A model generated the notes under the pieces. It was given only the letters and a program-made list of their open reading frames with translations. It did not search any database and was not told where the DNA came from. Shown one piece after another: positions 1 to 7,323 of a stretch of DNA of 44,531 nucleotides (its first letter is position 1; each line of letters opens with the position of its first letter). Source of the stretch: a virus. The stretch covers positions 1-44,531 of the IMG/VR virus record IMGVR_UViG_3300042520_003321; one strand, 5' to 3'. The position numbers and the translations under genes were made by a program.

Positions 1-322
1 CTTGACAAAGAATATAATAAACCAAGTATTTTTTCCCCTTTAAAAAGTTTTTCATATCATTCAAAGAATCATATTCCGTTAAAGAACAAGCCTCCACTTT
101 CCCGTTATAACTAAATACTGGGCCTAACCCAAATACTTCAGCGTTCTTGATGATTTCATAATCAAAAATATATTCCCCCACACGATCAACTTGGGGTTCT
201 TTTATAAAGTCTAACCATTCTTCTACATTTTTTGTATATCCTGCTTCTTCAATTTTTGTTTCTTCAAATTTAGGAAGACTTTGTTCTATTTCATTTGTTA
301 ATGTTTCTATTTCTGTATTCAT
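1..322 (-). CDS. Hypothetical protein, 3' end beyond the window
   Basis: An open frame begins with ATG at 322 on the minus strand and stays open for 107 codons to the window edge, so the C-terminus is missing. The visible N-terminus is acidic (MNTEIETLTNEIEQSLPKF), followed by a mixed charged/hydrophobic region with no motif I recognise. It follows the 327-662 gene with only a 4-nt gap, so it is probably the next cistron of the same minus-strand run. There is no SD sequence before the ATG. Function unknown. Confidence 0.7.
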   Translation of the reverse strand, partial: MNTEIETLTNEIEQSLPKFEETKIEEAGYTKNVEEWLDFIKEPQVDRVGEYIFDYEIIKNAEVFGLGPVFSYNGKVEACSLTEYDSLNDMKNFLKGKKYLVYYILCQ

Positions 323-326
323 AATT

Positions 327-662
327 TTAATCCCAAGTTCTCCATTTTATTAAACCTAAAAACCATTCTTTAAATTTAGTGAAAATGTTCTTGTTATACT
401 CTTTTCCTAAATCATAAGCAATAGCAACAGCCTTTGTATAGTATTGTCTACGAAAATTATCATCCCATCTTTGAATGACTTCGACTCTAGAAGATTGAAC
501 TAAATCATCAACCAAAGTTCTACAATCATAAGACAAATCACTATACCAAATGGTTTTCCAACGGTGTGGTTTTCTGGAACTTCCACTTATGTAAAATACC
601 ATGGGGTCGTTGTTTGGTTCTTTTGGATATTTTTCGTAGATGCCGGATAAATCAATGTTCAT
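327..662 (-). CDS. Hypothetical phage protein, 111 aa
   Basis: A 111-residue protein with many aromatic residues (Trp/Tyr/Phe) and a basic, Trp-rich C-terminal end (WFLGLIKWRTWD). I see no catalytic motif, signal peptide or convincing membrane segment. The ATG lies inside the 3' end of the upstream gene (11-nt overlap with 652-885), which suggests translational coupling in a polycistronic minus-strand message. No SD-like sequence stands out. Function not recognised. Confidence 0.75.
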   Translation of the reverse strand: MNIDLSGIYEKYPKEPNNDPMVFYISGSSRKPHRWKTIWYSDLSYDCRTLVDDLVQSSRVEVIQRWDDNFRRQYYTKAVAIAYDLGKEYNKNIFTKFKEWFLGLIKWRTWD

Positions 663-885
663 TTTCTTTTATATCAAACCAACCAAGTTCGTATACCAAC
701 TCTTCAGTTTCTTCTAGAGTAACACCAGTTGAAGAAGAAGCAACTGATATTTCTTTTACTGTATAAGTTTTACCTTCTTCTAGCTTCTTGGCGTTCTCTA
801 TTCTATCTCTAAAGTAATGCCATTCTCCAGCCTTCTTAAAGACAATTTTATCACCGTGTTTTGTATTTTTATAGTCCGCTCTCAT
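652..885 (-). CDS. Small conserved phage protein, likely beta-barrel
   Basis: A 77-residue protein whose pattern (GDKIVFKKAGEWHYF, then EEGKTYTVKEISVASSST, then an acidic tail) resembles a family of small phage proteins that look like SH3-type beta-barrels. The family assignment rests on remembered similarity, not on a search. It overlaps both neighbours by a few nucleotides (882-885 upstream, 652-662 downstream), as expected for a compact phage operon. Molecular role unknown. Confidence 0.75.
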   Translation of the reverse strand: MRADYKNTKHGDKIVFKKAGEWHYFRDRIENAKKLEEGKTYTVKEISVASSSTGVTLEETEELVYELGWFDIKENEH

Positions 886-1283
886 TTCACCAAATAGTCT
901 ATATACTTTTGCATGTTTGTCAAATCTTCTTCCAAAATTCCTTGAACAGACAAAACAGGAGTTGGTCCAAAAAGACCTTTTCTTTCATGTAGTTCGGTTT
1001 CTGGATAGTATTTCAAATCAATAACAAAATAACCTTCAAATACTGGCACAATTGCTTCTAGATGTAATCTTCGATTAGTTGACCACTTACTTCTAAAAGT
1101 AAACTGCCAATGACAATAAGCATCCTGCTCTGGTTCATCCATAGATACAGACAAATCCTTCCAGCATCCAGAATACCTTCCATCCGTATACCACATATAT
1201 TCAAAATGATGAAAGTTAAATTCTCGGAGTTGCTCTTGAATCTTTTCTGCTTTTTTGAAAAATCTTATTGTTTCAGCTTTCAT
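882..1283 (-). CDS. Hypothetical protein, 133 aa
   Basis: A 133-residue protein. It starts with a basic amphipathic helix-like stretch (MKAETIRFFKKAEKIQEQL), then alternating polar/aromatic strands (YMWYTDGRYSG, HWQFTFRSKWS), and ends in a probable helix (EEDLTNMQKYIDYLVK). This is consistent with a small alpha/beta fold, but no known motif is visible. The ATG shares its last position region with the stop of the upstream 1283-1489 gene, and the frame overlaps the next gene by 4 nt, so it sits tightly inside the operon. Function unknown. Confidence 0.75.
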   Translation of the reverse strand: MKAETIRFFKKAEKIQEQLREFNFHHFEYMWYTDGRYSGCWKDLSVSMDEPEQDAYCHWQFTFRSKWSTNRRLHLEAIVPVFEGYFVIDLKYYPETELHERKGLFGPTPVLSVQGILEEDLTNMQKYIDYLVK

Positions 1284-1489
1284 TAGGAAAAGTATAAGTC
1301 GTATTCGTAATTTCGTCCTTGGTCATCAACTAGAAACATCTTCCATGATAGAGGATCAGTATATTGTTTTTCAACGGAAACGTCAACAATATTAAATTTG
1401 GGTTGTTGTGGTTCTTCGGCCACATCATCAACAATTGCTGTTACAACGGGTTTTGCTGCTTTTACTTGAATAGGTAGTTTGCTATACAT
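1283..1489 (-). CDS. Hypothetical protein, 68 aa
   Basis: A 68-residue, acidic protein with a Val/Ala-rich N-terminal third and a C-terminal half of mixed charged and aromatic residues (DPLSWKMFLVDDQGRNYEYDLYF). No motif recognised. It lies 3 nt after the phosphatase-like gene and overlaps the next cistron by one base, so it is almost certainly co-transcribed with them. A plus-strand frame also covers this stretch but has no support as a gene. Confidence 0.65.
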   Translation of the reverse strand: MYSKLPIQVKAAKPVVTAIVDDVAEEPQQPKFNIVDVSVEKQYTDPLSWKMFLVDDQGRNYEYDLYFS

Positions 1490-1492
1490 AAA

Positions 1493-2053
1493 TTATTCTG
1501 TTGGTTGCATTCTGTCGGGCATCCATATGCCTTCCTCTAAAGAGGACTTTTTCCAGTTGGCTACATGGGTCTTAATGTCTTTTTCCAGAATTTCTGAAGC
1601 AAAGCCAAGAATACGAAGATTAGGCCAAGCTATGTTTCTGACTTTCAATATTTCTTTCAGTGCTTGTTCTATTGTTCTTCCTGACATCACTAAGGCTATA
1701 ATACCAACAGCAGTCGATCTAGAAATACCAGCATAACAGTTTACTCCAAGACTATGTGACTTGTCATCTTCTGTAAATGGTTTTAGAAACGTAATAATAT
1801 TTTGTGTGTGTCGCTTTTGTGGAGCTTCGTGTTCTAGGTGTTTCCATTCAATACCATCTTCATCCGACCAATCAGCAAAGAACTGATGAAAATGTTTTAC
1901 ATTCTTTTCTGCAAAGTTTTTACGCATCCTGTTAATTTGCTTTCTGTCTTCTTGGCCCACAACAGAAATCCAAACATCATAATCGTTATTGTTTGGATTG
2001 AAGCTATAACTTTCTGCTTCTGCAAGATTTGTTATTTTAATTTTATTAATCAT
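1493..2053 (-). CDS. Dual-specificity/tyrosine phosphatase-like protein
   Basis: A 186-residue protein carrying a cysteine-phosphatase signature, NCYAGISRS, that fits C-X5-R followed by Ser, the P-loop of tyrosine and dual-specificity phosphatases. The Cys would be the nucleophile and the Arg would bind phosphate. The usual His just before the Cys is Asn here. The WSDEDG segment upstream may supply the general-acid Asp. The overall length fits a minimal dual-specificity phosphatase domain. Such enzymes hydrolyse phospho-Tyr/Ser/Thr or phosphorylated nucleotides and RNA; the substrate is not deducible. It sits in a run of small accessory genes, 3 nt upstream of the next. Confidence 0.75.
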   Translation of the reverse strand: MINKIKITNLAEAESYSFNPNNNDYDVWISVVGQEDRKQINRMRKNFAEKNVKHFHQFFADWSDEDGIEWKHLEHEAPQKRHTQNIITFLKPFTEDDKSHSLGVNCYAGISRSTAVGIIALVMSGRTIEQALKEILKVRNIAWPNLRILGFASEILEKDIKTHVANWKKSSLEEGIWMPDRMQPTE

Positions 2054-2315
2054 TGTTTAGTTCTAAAAATATAGGGGTGTGAGGACCAACATATGAATTT
2101 GCTACATTGAACTCAAATGCTTCATGAGCTTGTTGTTCTGTTAAGCCATCTCTTTCAATCAAGATATTAATGCATTTCCTTTTGTTATATACAGCTAGTC
2201 TTGTATTAAATTGCATTCCAAATCCAAGAAACGCCTCTTCAAAGCCATCTGCAACCAAAACGTGTTGATCTTCAAAGGGATCTAACTCATCCATATCATT
2301 AATCATATAATCCAT
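2046..2315 (-). CDS. Conserved phage hypothetical protein, 89 aa
   Basis: An 89-residue acidic protein. The core (VADGFEEAFLGFG, LAVYNKRKCINILIERDG, FEFNVANSYVG) matches a small family widespread in phages and some bacteria, judged from memory of its conserved DGF..A..G and EFNV..aYVG patterns. No enzymatic motif is known for this family. Several Met codons near the start (M1, M4, M8) leave the exact N-terminus open. It overlaps the phosphatase-like gene by 8 nt and is probably translated from the same message. Confidence 0.8.
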   Translation of the reverse strand: MDYMINDMDELDPFEDQHVLVADGFEEAFLGFGMQFNTRLAVYNKRKCINILIERDGLTEQQAHEAFEFNVANSYVGPHTPIFLELNND

Positions 2316-2318
2316 AAA

Positions 2319-2579
2319 TTAGTTGTTTGAGATTTTCCAGCCCCATTTAAGATCAAACCACGCCCACTCTCGTTCTGACATGTTTTTATTAAACTTTAAG
2401 TCTTTCCTTGTTTCTGCGATAAACCATTTCTTAAAGTCGTTGGATTGTTCCTCCGTCCACGTTCTTTGTTGATACCAATCCTCGTGTTGAGTTACAAATT
2501 CTTCGTTGAATGATTCGAACCCCACTATTTGAAACATTTTATTAAAAGCCTTCTTAACAAATTTGTCGTATTTATTCAT
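2319..2579 (-). CDS. Conserved phage hypothetical protein, 86 aa
   Basis: An 86-residue Trp-rich protein. It ends in the pattern NMSEREWAWFDLKWGWK, which resembles the conserved tail (K.MxEKEMAWFDMNWGL) of a small protein family found in many large phages. The N-terminal half is a basic/acidic helical stretch. No function is established for the family. It is separated from the 2046-2315 gene by 3 nt, and an AT-rich 39-nt gap lies on its upstream side. Confidence 0.8.
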   Translation of the reverse strand: MNKYDKFVKKAFNKMFQIVGFESFNEEFVTQHEDWYQQRTWTEEQSNDFKKWFIAETRKDLKFNKNMSEREWAWFDLKWGWKISNN

Positions 2580-2618
2580 ATTGATATTCTACATTGCCTT
2601 TGCTTTTTGTCAACAAAC

Positions 2619-2888
2619 TTATATGTTCCAAGTTGTAGTTGATACAGTATCTCCACACTGTTCACATATATTTGGATCATATTCATAATCATCATATTGA
2701 AAAAGATGGACAACATTCTCTAAGAGAATTGTTTGTTCACTAAGACCTTCTTTAACTTTAACAAACAAATAATCTAGCATTTCATTATACTCTTCTTCGG
2801 ATAGTTCAGAGAATGATCTATTATTTACAGTAAAATCAAAAGCTGTACAGCCAGTCGTTTCTATAAATTTGTATTTAGTTTTTTCCAT
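2619..2888 (-). CDS. Small conserved phage protein with C-terminal CxxC
   Basis: An 89-residue acidic protein with a C-terminal CEQCGDTVSTTTW motif. That end is shared with small phage proteins of unknown function and could hold half of a metal site; only one CxxC pair is present, so a complete zinc finger is not supported. The N-terminal region contains a conserved-looking FTVNNRSFSELSEEEYNEML helix. It overlaps the upstream gene by 14 nt. Confidence 0.78.
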   Translation of the reverse strand: MEKTKYKFIETTGCTAFDFTVNNRSFSELSEEEYNEMLDYLFVKVKEGLSEQTILLENVVHLFQYDDYEYDPNICEQCGDTVSTTTWNI

Positions 2889-3207
2889 AGTTAAGTTCTT
2901 CTATTTTTTCGTAATCTTTTACACCAGTTGCTGCTTCTTTGTAAAGCTCTGGTCCAATAATAACTAGAGGATCTTCTTTAGCTAAAGCATGAACATGAAG
3001 AACCGTTCCGTATAGCCTTCTAGCTAATTTTTTAAGTTCTCTGTGATGTCCCTCCAAACATTCTGCTTGTTTTTGCAAAAGATGTTTTCCGTATTTTTTA
3101 ATAGCATTTCTAGAATAATCATCTAGTTTTTCCAAACAACCATCAGCAACAAGACCACTTTCATAAAAAGCAACATCTTCCCATAATTTTATCTGTTCTT
3201 CGTTCAT
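2875..3207 (-). CDS. Hypothetical helical protein, 110 aa
   Basis: A 110-residue, charged, predicted mostly helical protein (KYGKHLLQKQAECLEGHHRELKKLARRLYG). It is the first gene of the 1-3207 minus-strand run and is divergent from the plus-strand gene at 3262. The sequence before its ATG reads TAAATAAAATG: a TAAATA element only 2 nt from the start, closer than the 5-9 nt seen for late genes, so I do not count it as a late promoter. Function unknown. Confidence 0.75.
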   Translation of the reverse strand: MNEEQIKLWEDVAFYESGLVADGCLEKLDDYSRNAIKKYGKHLLQKQAECLEGHHRELKKLARRLYGTVLHVHALAKEDPLVIIGPELYKEAATGVKDYEKIEELNYGKN

Positions 3208-3248
3208 TTTATTTACATTAGAGCATTTATTAAGAAATCAACATTTTT

Positions 3249-3256
3249 ATTAAGTA
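3249..3256 (+). promoter_or_regulatory. Late-promoter-like ATTAAGTA
   Basis: TAAGTA lies exactly 5 nt before the ATG of the 3262 gene, matching the recurring TAARTA element of this phage. If it acts like a T4 late promoter (centred near -10), transcription would start at the ATG itself. Confidence 0.45.
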
Positions 3257-3261
3257 TTATT

Positions 3262-3483
3262 ATGTCATTTCTTGGGTCAAGATTAGATAAATTTAAAAAT
3301 TTTCCCGAACAATCAATTGCTGGCAAACCCGCCCGCAAATCATTGATCGGGCTTCCCACTCCAACACCGACTCCAACACCGACTCCAACTCCAACACCGA
3401 CTCCAACACCGACTCCTTTGTTTCCGACTTATTTTTGGGATGATCTTATAGTTTGGGACGATAATTTAATTTGGACTGAATAA
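3262..3483 (+). CDS. Small PT-repeat protein with Trp-rich tail
   Basis: A 73-residue protein in three parts: a basic N-terminal third (MSFLGSRLDKFKNF), a (Pro-Thr)n stalk encoded by 12-bp DNA repeats, and a C-terminal tail FPTYFWDDLIVWDDNLIW. The tail resembles the C-terminus of the fibre protein at 38710-40338 (FPGNVWNDAITWNDLLIF), pointing to a virion or fibre-associated part rather than an enzyme. PT-rich stretches usually make extended linkers. A TAAGTA element sits 5 nt upstream, and the stop abuts the promoter-like element of the next fibre gene. Function inferred only. Confidence 0.7.
   Translation: MSFLGSRLDKFKNFPEQSIAGKPARKSLIGLPTPTPTPTPTPTPTPTPTPTPLFPTYFWDDLIVWDDNLIWTE
3361..3416 (+). 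repeat. 12-bp PT-coding minisatellite
   Basis: The unit CCAACACCGACT occurs at 3361, 3373, 3391 and 3403, with a half unit CCAACT at 3385. Each unit codes Pro-Thr-Pro-Thr, so copy-number change would keep the frame and only alter stalk length. Confidence 0.9.
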
Positions 3484-3486
3484 ATA
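3479..3486 (+). promoter_or_regulatory. Late-promoter-like AATAAATA
   Basis: TAAATA ends 7 nt before the ATG at 3494. Its TAA is also the stop codon of the upstream gene, so part of the match may be incidental. Confidence 0.35.
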
Positions 3487-3493
3487 TAAATGT

Positions 3494-5194
3494 ATGAGCA
3501 AGCAAGTCTTACAAAATAACACATCAGCTGGCATAATAAGGTCTCAAATTAATGATAACTTTACGGAACTTTACACAAGCACGAACGGATTATCCAGTGA
3601 AGTAGACAAATTATTACCCAGCAGCACAATCGTTCAAGCTAGCTCAGCTAATTGGGATTCTGCTTATAGCATAGCTACAGCGTACGAATCTGTCTCCTCT
3701 ACGTTCTTGACATCAGATTCCGATGGTCAAACCCTGTCCTTTGATGAAGGAACAAAAGAGTTGACTATCTCTAGTGGTAATACCGTTTCTTTGAGTGCCT
3801 TAATTGATGGTACAGGAATTGATACAGAAGTAAGAGCGTTAACAGCTAATTGGGATTCTGCTTATAGCATAGCTACAGCGTACGAATCTGTCTCCTCTAC
3901 GTTCTTGACATCAGATTCCGATGGTCAAACCCTGTCCTTTGATGAAGGAACAAAAGAGTTGACTATCTCTAGTGGTAATACCGTTTCTTTGAGTGCCTTA
4001 ATTGATGGTAGCTCTATAGTTGGAGATTATCTTCCTTTATCTGGTGGTACAATGACTGGTCCAATTTCATTCGTGCATCCATATGGTTCAAGACTTGATC
4101 AAGGTATTTACGACTCTAGTCGTGGCGGGTTATCAGGAATTTCTCTAGTATGTTCAATTGATTACGATTTCAATTGGCAAGCTGGGTGGATTACAGCATT
4201 CCAACAGGATCGTTTAACCCCTATGCCACTATATATTGATAGCGGAGCGGGTACATCTTTAAGAGTTTGGAACGGAGCATATGTTGGAGATGGAACTGGT
4301 ACTGAAATTACTCATACTGGAATTACATTTGCTGATAGCACAACTCAAACGACCGCATTTACTGGAGGATTTTTACCACTAACGGGCGGAACAATAACTG
4401 GGGATTTGATTCTTTCTTCTCTAGAAGTTGGTTCCGGTGTTGGTACGGTGTTCTTTGTAGGAGACGGTAAAGTTGGCGTCAATACAGAAACTCCTAATGC
4501 CGAGTTAACAGTGAATGGTTCAATTAGTTCAAATAATACGATTTACGATTCTGTGGGTAGTTCTGCTGATTGGAATTCAGCTTATGAGGTTGCAACTGCT
4601 TATACTGCTGCTTCTTCTACTTTTCTTACCACAGAAACAGACTCTCAAACACTAGCCTTTAATGAGATAACCAAAGACATTTCTATTTCAAGTGGCAATG
4701 TGGTTTCTTTAAGTGCTCTTGCTGCAAATCCAGTTTACCAAGCCACATATTACAAGACTGCGCAACAAAATCTTATCAGCGGAAACACAGATATCACTTT
4801 CGATGGTGACGCATCATGGAATAATCATAATGGCTATATCACCCACGCTGCAAACTCCGCTGATTTTGTTGTAGTTCAATCGGGACTATATCAACTAGAG
4901 TTTAATGCAAGCGTAACAGCAAATGGTGCTTCATGGAATGCGAGTGCCAATAAAATTATTTCCATAGACATTACCCGTCCTCCGATTGCCGAACAAGCTG
5001 CTATCCAACAAACGGCTAATTGTGCAACAGGTCAATTTTACGCTCAAAATGTAAACTCTTCTTTTTATCTGCAAGCTGGCGATATTATAAATCTCAAAGT
5101 TTTTGGCCTTTTTTCCACCGCAACTCCTTTTGTTTCTCCTTTGACAAATACATTTGACTTAAATACTTGGTTTTCTTGGAGATTTATTGGTTAG
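3494..5194 (+). CDS. Putative tail-fibre protein with internal repeats
   Basis: A 566-residue protein with typical fibre modules. The N-terminus has an INDNFTELY peptide related to the INxNF docking motif of other fibres here. Two identical 56-residue repeats follow (DNA 3645-3812 and 3843-4010), with a third diverged copy near 4563-4730. The phage fibre signatures YLPLSGGTMTG and FLPLTGGTITG occur near residues 175 and 294. The C-terminal ~150 residues (ITFDGDASW, VVVQSGLYQLEF, LQAGDIINLKVFG) resemble a C1q/TNF-like jelly roll, a common trimeric receptor-binding tip. Its 3' end overlaps the convergent 5184-5666 gene by 11 nt. The receptor is unknown. Confidence 0.82.
   Translation: MSKQVLQNNTSAGIIRSQINDNFTELYTSTNGLSSEVDKLLPSSTIVQASSANWDSAYSIATAYESVSSTFLTSDSDGQTLSFDEGTKELTISSGNTVSLSALIDGTGIDTEVRALTANWDSAYSIATAYESVSSTFLTSDSDGQTLSFDEGTKELTISSGNTVSLSALIDGSSIVGDYLPLSGGTMTGPISFVHPYGSRLDQGIYDSSRGGLSGISLVCSIDYDFNWQAGWITAFQQDRLTPMPLYIDSGAGTSLRVWNGAYVGDGTGTEITHTGITFADSTTQTTAFTGGFLPLTGGTITGDLILSSLEVGSGVGTVFFVGDGKVGVNTETPNAELTVNGSISSNNTIYDSVGSSADWNSAYEVATAYTAASSTFLTTETDSQTLAFNEITKDISISSGNVVSLSALAANPVYQATYYKTAQQNLISGNTDITFDGDASWNNHNGYITHAANSADFVVVQSGLYQLEFNASVTANGASWNASANKIISIDITRPPIAEQAAIQQTANCATGQFYAQNVNSSFYLQAGDIINLKVFGLFSTATPFVSPLTNTFDLNTWFSWRFIG
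3645..3812 (+). repeat. 168-bp direct repeat, copy 1
   Basis: Base-for-base identical by eye to 3843-4010, 198 bp (66 codons) apart, both in frame within the fibre gene; 30 bp of unique sequence separates them. Identity at synonymous sites implies a recent duplication or ongoing gene conversion. Confidence 0.95.
3843..4010 (+). repeat. 168-bp direct repeat, copy 2
   Basis: Second perfect copy of 3645-3812. It begins with CAGCTAATTGGGATTC and ends with ATTGATGGTA. Confidence 0.95.
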
Positions 5195-5666
5195 ATTTGA
5201 TTGCGTCTTTTTCTTGCCAGTATTTTTCTGTCGAGTCATCACAAGCTTTATACCCATCTTGTCTTGCTTGTTTGTAAGAAAGAGTTCTGTACCAACCACC
5301 TTTTTGGCAAATGGTTCCTGAATCCCCAGTTACTTCGCATGTTCTTGCTGAAGCGGCTTCTGCTTCCGTAATAATATCATCAATAATGTCTCTCTCGATG
5401 TCGCTATCACTATAAACATTAGTATAGAAAGAAAGTGTTCCAAATTTTTCTTTAATTTGGCTTGCAACGACTTGCACCTCTCTACCATCCTTTGAGCATA
5501 TATCACAAAAGTACTGAAGCTTTTCCATACATTTATCAAGAAGCTTATACCAACCATCGCCGTGTTCCATTCCCCACGCCATACAAGTCTGCATCATATC
5601 TCCTTTATAGTCTCTAAGGATTTTAGGATATTTTTTGACGAGTTCGAGTTCAAGTTCTTCTTTCAT
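5184..5666 (-). CDS. Conserved phage hypothetical protein, Cys-rich
   Basis: A 160-residue protein with two Cys-containing regions: FCDICSKDG near residue 53, and ARTCEVTGDSGTICQKGGWYRTLS near residues 107-130. The second pattern (CexTG..G..C...GW..tl) is typical of a widespread phage family of unknown function and could bind metal with the CxxC upstream. A frame nested inside it on the same strand is a shadow. It is the last gene of the 5184-8755 minus-strand run and overlaps the fibre gene tail-to-tail. Confidence 0.82.
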   Translation of the reverse strand: MKEELELELVKKYPKILRDYKGDMMQTCMAWGMEHGDGWYKLLDKCMEKLQYFCDICSKDGREVQVVASQIKEKFGTLSFYTNVYSDSDIERDIIDDIITEAEAASARTCEVTGDSGTICQKGGWYRTLSYKQARQDGYKACDDSTEKYWQEKDAIKSNQ

Positions 5667-5702
5667 AAAGGGAAGTATAAAACCTTTAATTTATATGTCA
5701 AC

Positions 5703-6020
5703 TCAAAATCCATCAAAATTTTTGTTTAGCATTTCTTCTTCTGTTGGTTTTTCCCAGCACCAATTTTTATAATCCCAGTGCCGAGAGTCATAAATGCTAA
5801 CATCTAACTCCCAACCAAAAAGGTTAATATTAAACCTCAGTCCTGCATGATCTTCTCCATGGGAAGTAAATTTAAATTCAACCTGTAATAGATAACTGTT
5901 GCTGTAAAAGGTTTCAATTTCCAAATGTTTGTTTTTGGAAAGACGTCTATAAAACATTATATACTTTTCCCATTTATCTTTTTTAGTAAAAAAATTGATA
6001 ATAGAAAAATTAAAGTACAT
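5703..6020 (-). CDS. Conserved phage hypothetical protein, 105 aa
   Basis: A 105-residue protein. The C-terminal two thirds carry SHGEDHAGLRFNINLFGWEL and YDSRHWDYKNWCWE, patterns I associate with a conserved large-phage family (DHAG...LFG...DxRHWD). No function is known for it. The N-terminal ~20 residues are less typical; an internal Met near residue 22 could be the true start. It is separated from the next gene upstream by one base. Confidence 0.78.
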   Translation of the reverse strand: MYFNFSIINFFTKKDKWEKYIMFYRRLSKNKHLEIETFYSNSYLLQVEFKFTSHGEDHAGLRFNINLFGWELDVSIYDSRHWDYKNWCWEKPTEEEMLNKNFDGF

Positions 6021-6021
6021 A

Positions 6022-6234
6022 CTATTTTACAAAGTATACTGCAGGAGTTTTAAAAAGTTCATCTTCTGAAGAATCTTCATACTTTCCATAATACCATTCT
6101 CTTTGAAGAGGGCCAGTTACTTGAATTTGTTCAATGTTGCTCATTGTATCATAGCCACCTTCATAACCATCAAACACCACTAACGATTCTTGATCTACTT
6201 TTTGTAATATCTCTATCAGTTCTTTAACTTTCAT
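6022..6234 (-). CDS. Conserved small phage protein, 70 aa
   Basis: A 70-residue protein starting MKVKELIEILQKVDQESLVV and continuing with FDGYEGGYDTMSNI. This matches a very common small phage/bacterial family of unknown function (xxVxELIexLqkyDqdxxVvvdGYEGGyd). Its start overlaps the end of the RNA ligase gene by 11 nt, so translation is probably coupled to the ligase. Confidence 0.82.
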   Translation of the reverse strand: MKVKELIEILQKVDQESLVVFDGYEGGYDTMSNIEQIQVTGPLQREWYYGKYEDSSEDELFKTPAVYFVK

Positions 6235-7309
6235 ATTTTTGTTCTATTAATTTAAACCATTGTTGCTTAGTAATTTCTTTGTTATCCAGAACGGCAAAAG
6301 CATAACTAGAATTTTCATTATAGTTTCTTTTTATCATTACAGCTTGCTCTTTTCTGGTTTCAACTTTTCTTATATCATGCACCATTTCAAGGATGCTGTC
6401 AATATATCTTTTTGCTTTTTCTCCAGCTTTGCATATTTTCTCTATTTCATCTTTCAATTGAACAGCTATCTCATAATCAAATTCTGTTTCAATTTTTACA
6501 TAAAAGTCTTCTGCAGAGAGCATTCCTTGTTCGATATAAAATTCAATAAGATTGTTGGTTGAACTCAGCTGTGACTTGATCCGATGACAAAACACATACC
6601 AATCAGACTTTAATTTGATTCTATTTTGATTGTTGTTGTATGATACAACAATTCCTTCTTTGCCCTTCAAATTCTTAATGTGTTGTGCAATTTCAGAAAG
6701 TTTTGTTGTGCTGCTAAAAGTAAAAGTCTGAGGAGTTTGTATTGGTCCTATTTGTCTCCAAATATCAGTCATTTCCGAAGACGAAACAACGGTCATGTTA
6801 TTTTTGTTTATTCCTCCAAGCAAATAAAAATCTACTTCTTTTGGTCTTACGACGATTACATTGTTTGGAGTAACAAGTTCAAAAAGAAGTGTTATATGTG
6901 GGTTCTCTTTTAAGAACTCAACAACTTTTGGATGCTTTTGTGGAAGCAATTCAAAGTCCAAAGCGTTATTCTGGGTAGCATATGTAACCGTACCTCTCGT
7001 TCTCATAGAGAACTGATTATTGACATAATCACAAATTACAAGAGTACCATCTATCTTGTCAACAAAACGCCAATCATTGTGGCCATCCAAGTTTGGATAA
7101 CATTCTGGTTTTTCTCCAAAGTTAAAAAATTTTGGCCATCCTGAAGACAAAACATTTCCTTCCTTATCTACAACCAGAGAGCGAAAGAATAAGTTATTGT
7201 TATTCCACTTTGCGTCCATTTGCGGTGTTATTAAATAACACTCTAGTCCACAAAACGTATTTGGAACTATATTAAAATAACCTTCTTCTATTGGAAGATG
7301 AACTTTCAT
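6224..7309 (-). CDS. rnlA: RNA ligase, T4 Rnl1 type
   Basis: A 361-residue ATP-dependent RNA ligase. The nucleotidyltransferase motifs are in order: the Rnl1-typical KFFNFGE (about residues 60-66), motif I KIDGT with the AMP-accepting Lys at 85, motif III LLFELV (Glu144), motif IV KEGIVV (Glu218) and motif V RIKLKSDWY (Lys232/Lys234). T4 Rnl1 (374 aa) seals tRNA anticodon breaks made by host defence nucleases, together with Pnkp. No Pnkp is visible here, although a metallophosphoesterase lies about 0.3 kb upstream in the same run. The ligation function is secure by motif; the biological substrate is inferred. The start ATG has no SD. Confidence 0.92.
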   Translation of the reverse strand: MKVHLPIEEGYFNIVPNTFCGLECYLITPQMDAKWNNNNLFFRSLVVDKEGNVLSSGWPKFFNFGEKPECYPNLDGHNDWRFVDKIDGTLVICDYVNNQFSMRTRGTVTYATQNNALDFELLPQKHPKVVEFLKENPHITLLFELVTPNNVIVVRPKEVDFYLLGGINKNNMTVVSSSEMTDIWRQIGPIQTPQTFTFSSTTKLSEIAQHIKNLKGKEGIVVSYNNNQNRIKLKSDWYVFCHRIKSQLSSTNNLIEFYIEQGMLSAEDFYVKIETEFDYEIAVQLKDEIEKICKAGEKAKRYIDSILEMVHDIRKVETRKEQAVMIKRNYNENSSYAFAVLDNKEITKQQWFKLIEQKYES

Positions 7310-7323
7310 TTAAATAAATTACT

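Noticed and set aside
3361-3416. Possible CRISPR-like or origin iteron repeats
   Set aside because: The 12-bp units are contiguous, in frame and encode Pro-Thr, as expected of a coding minisatellite.
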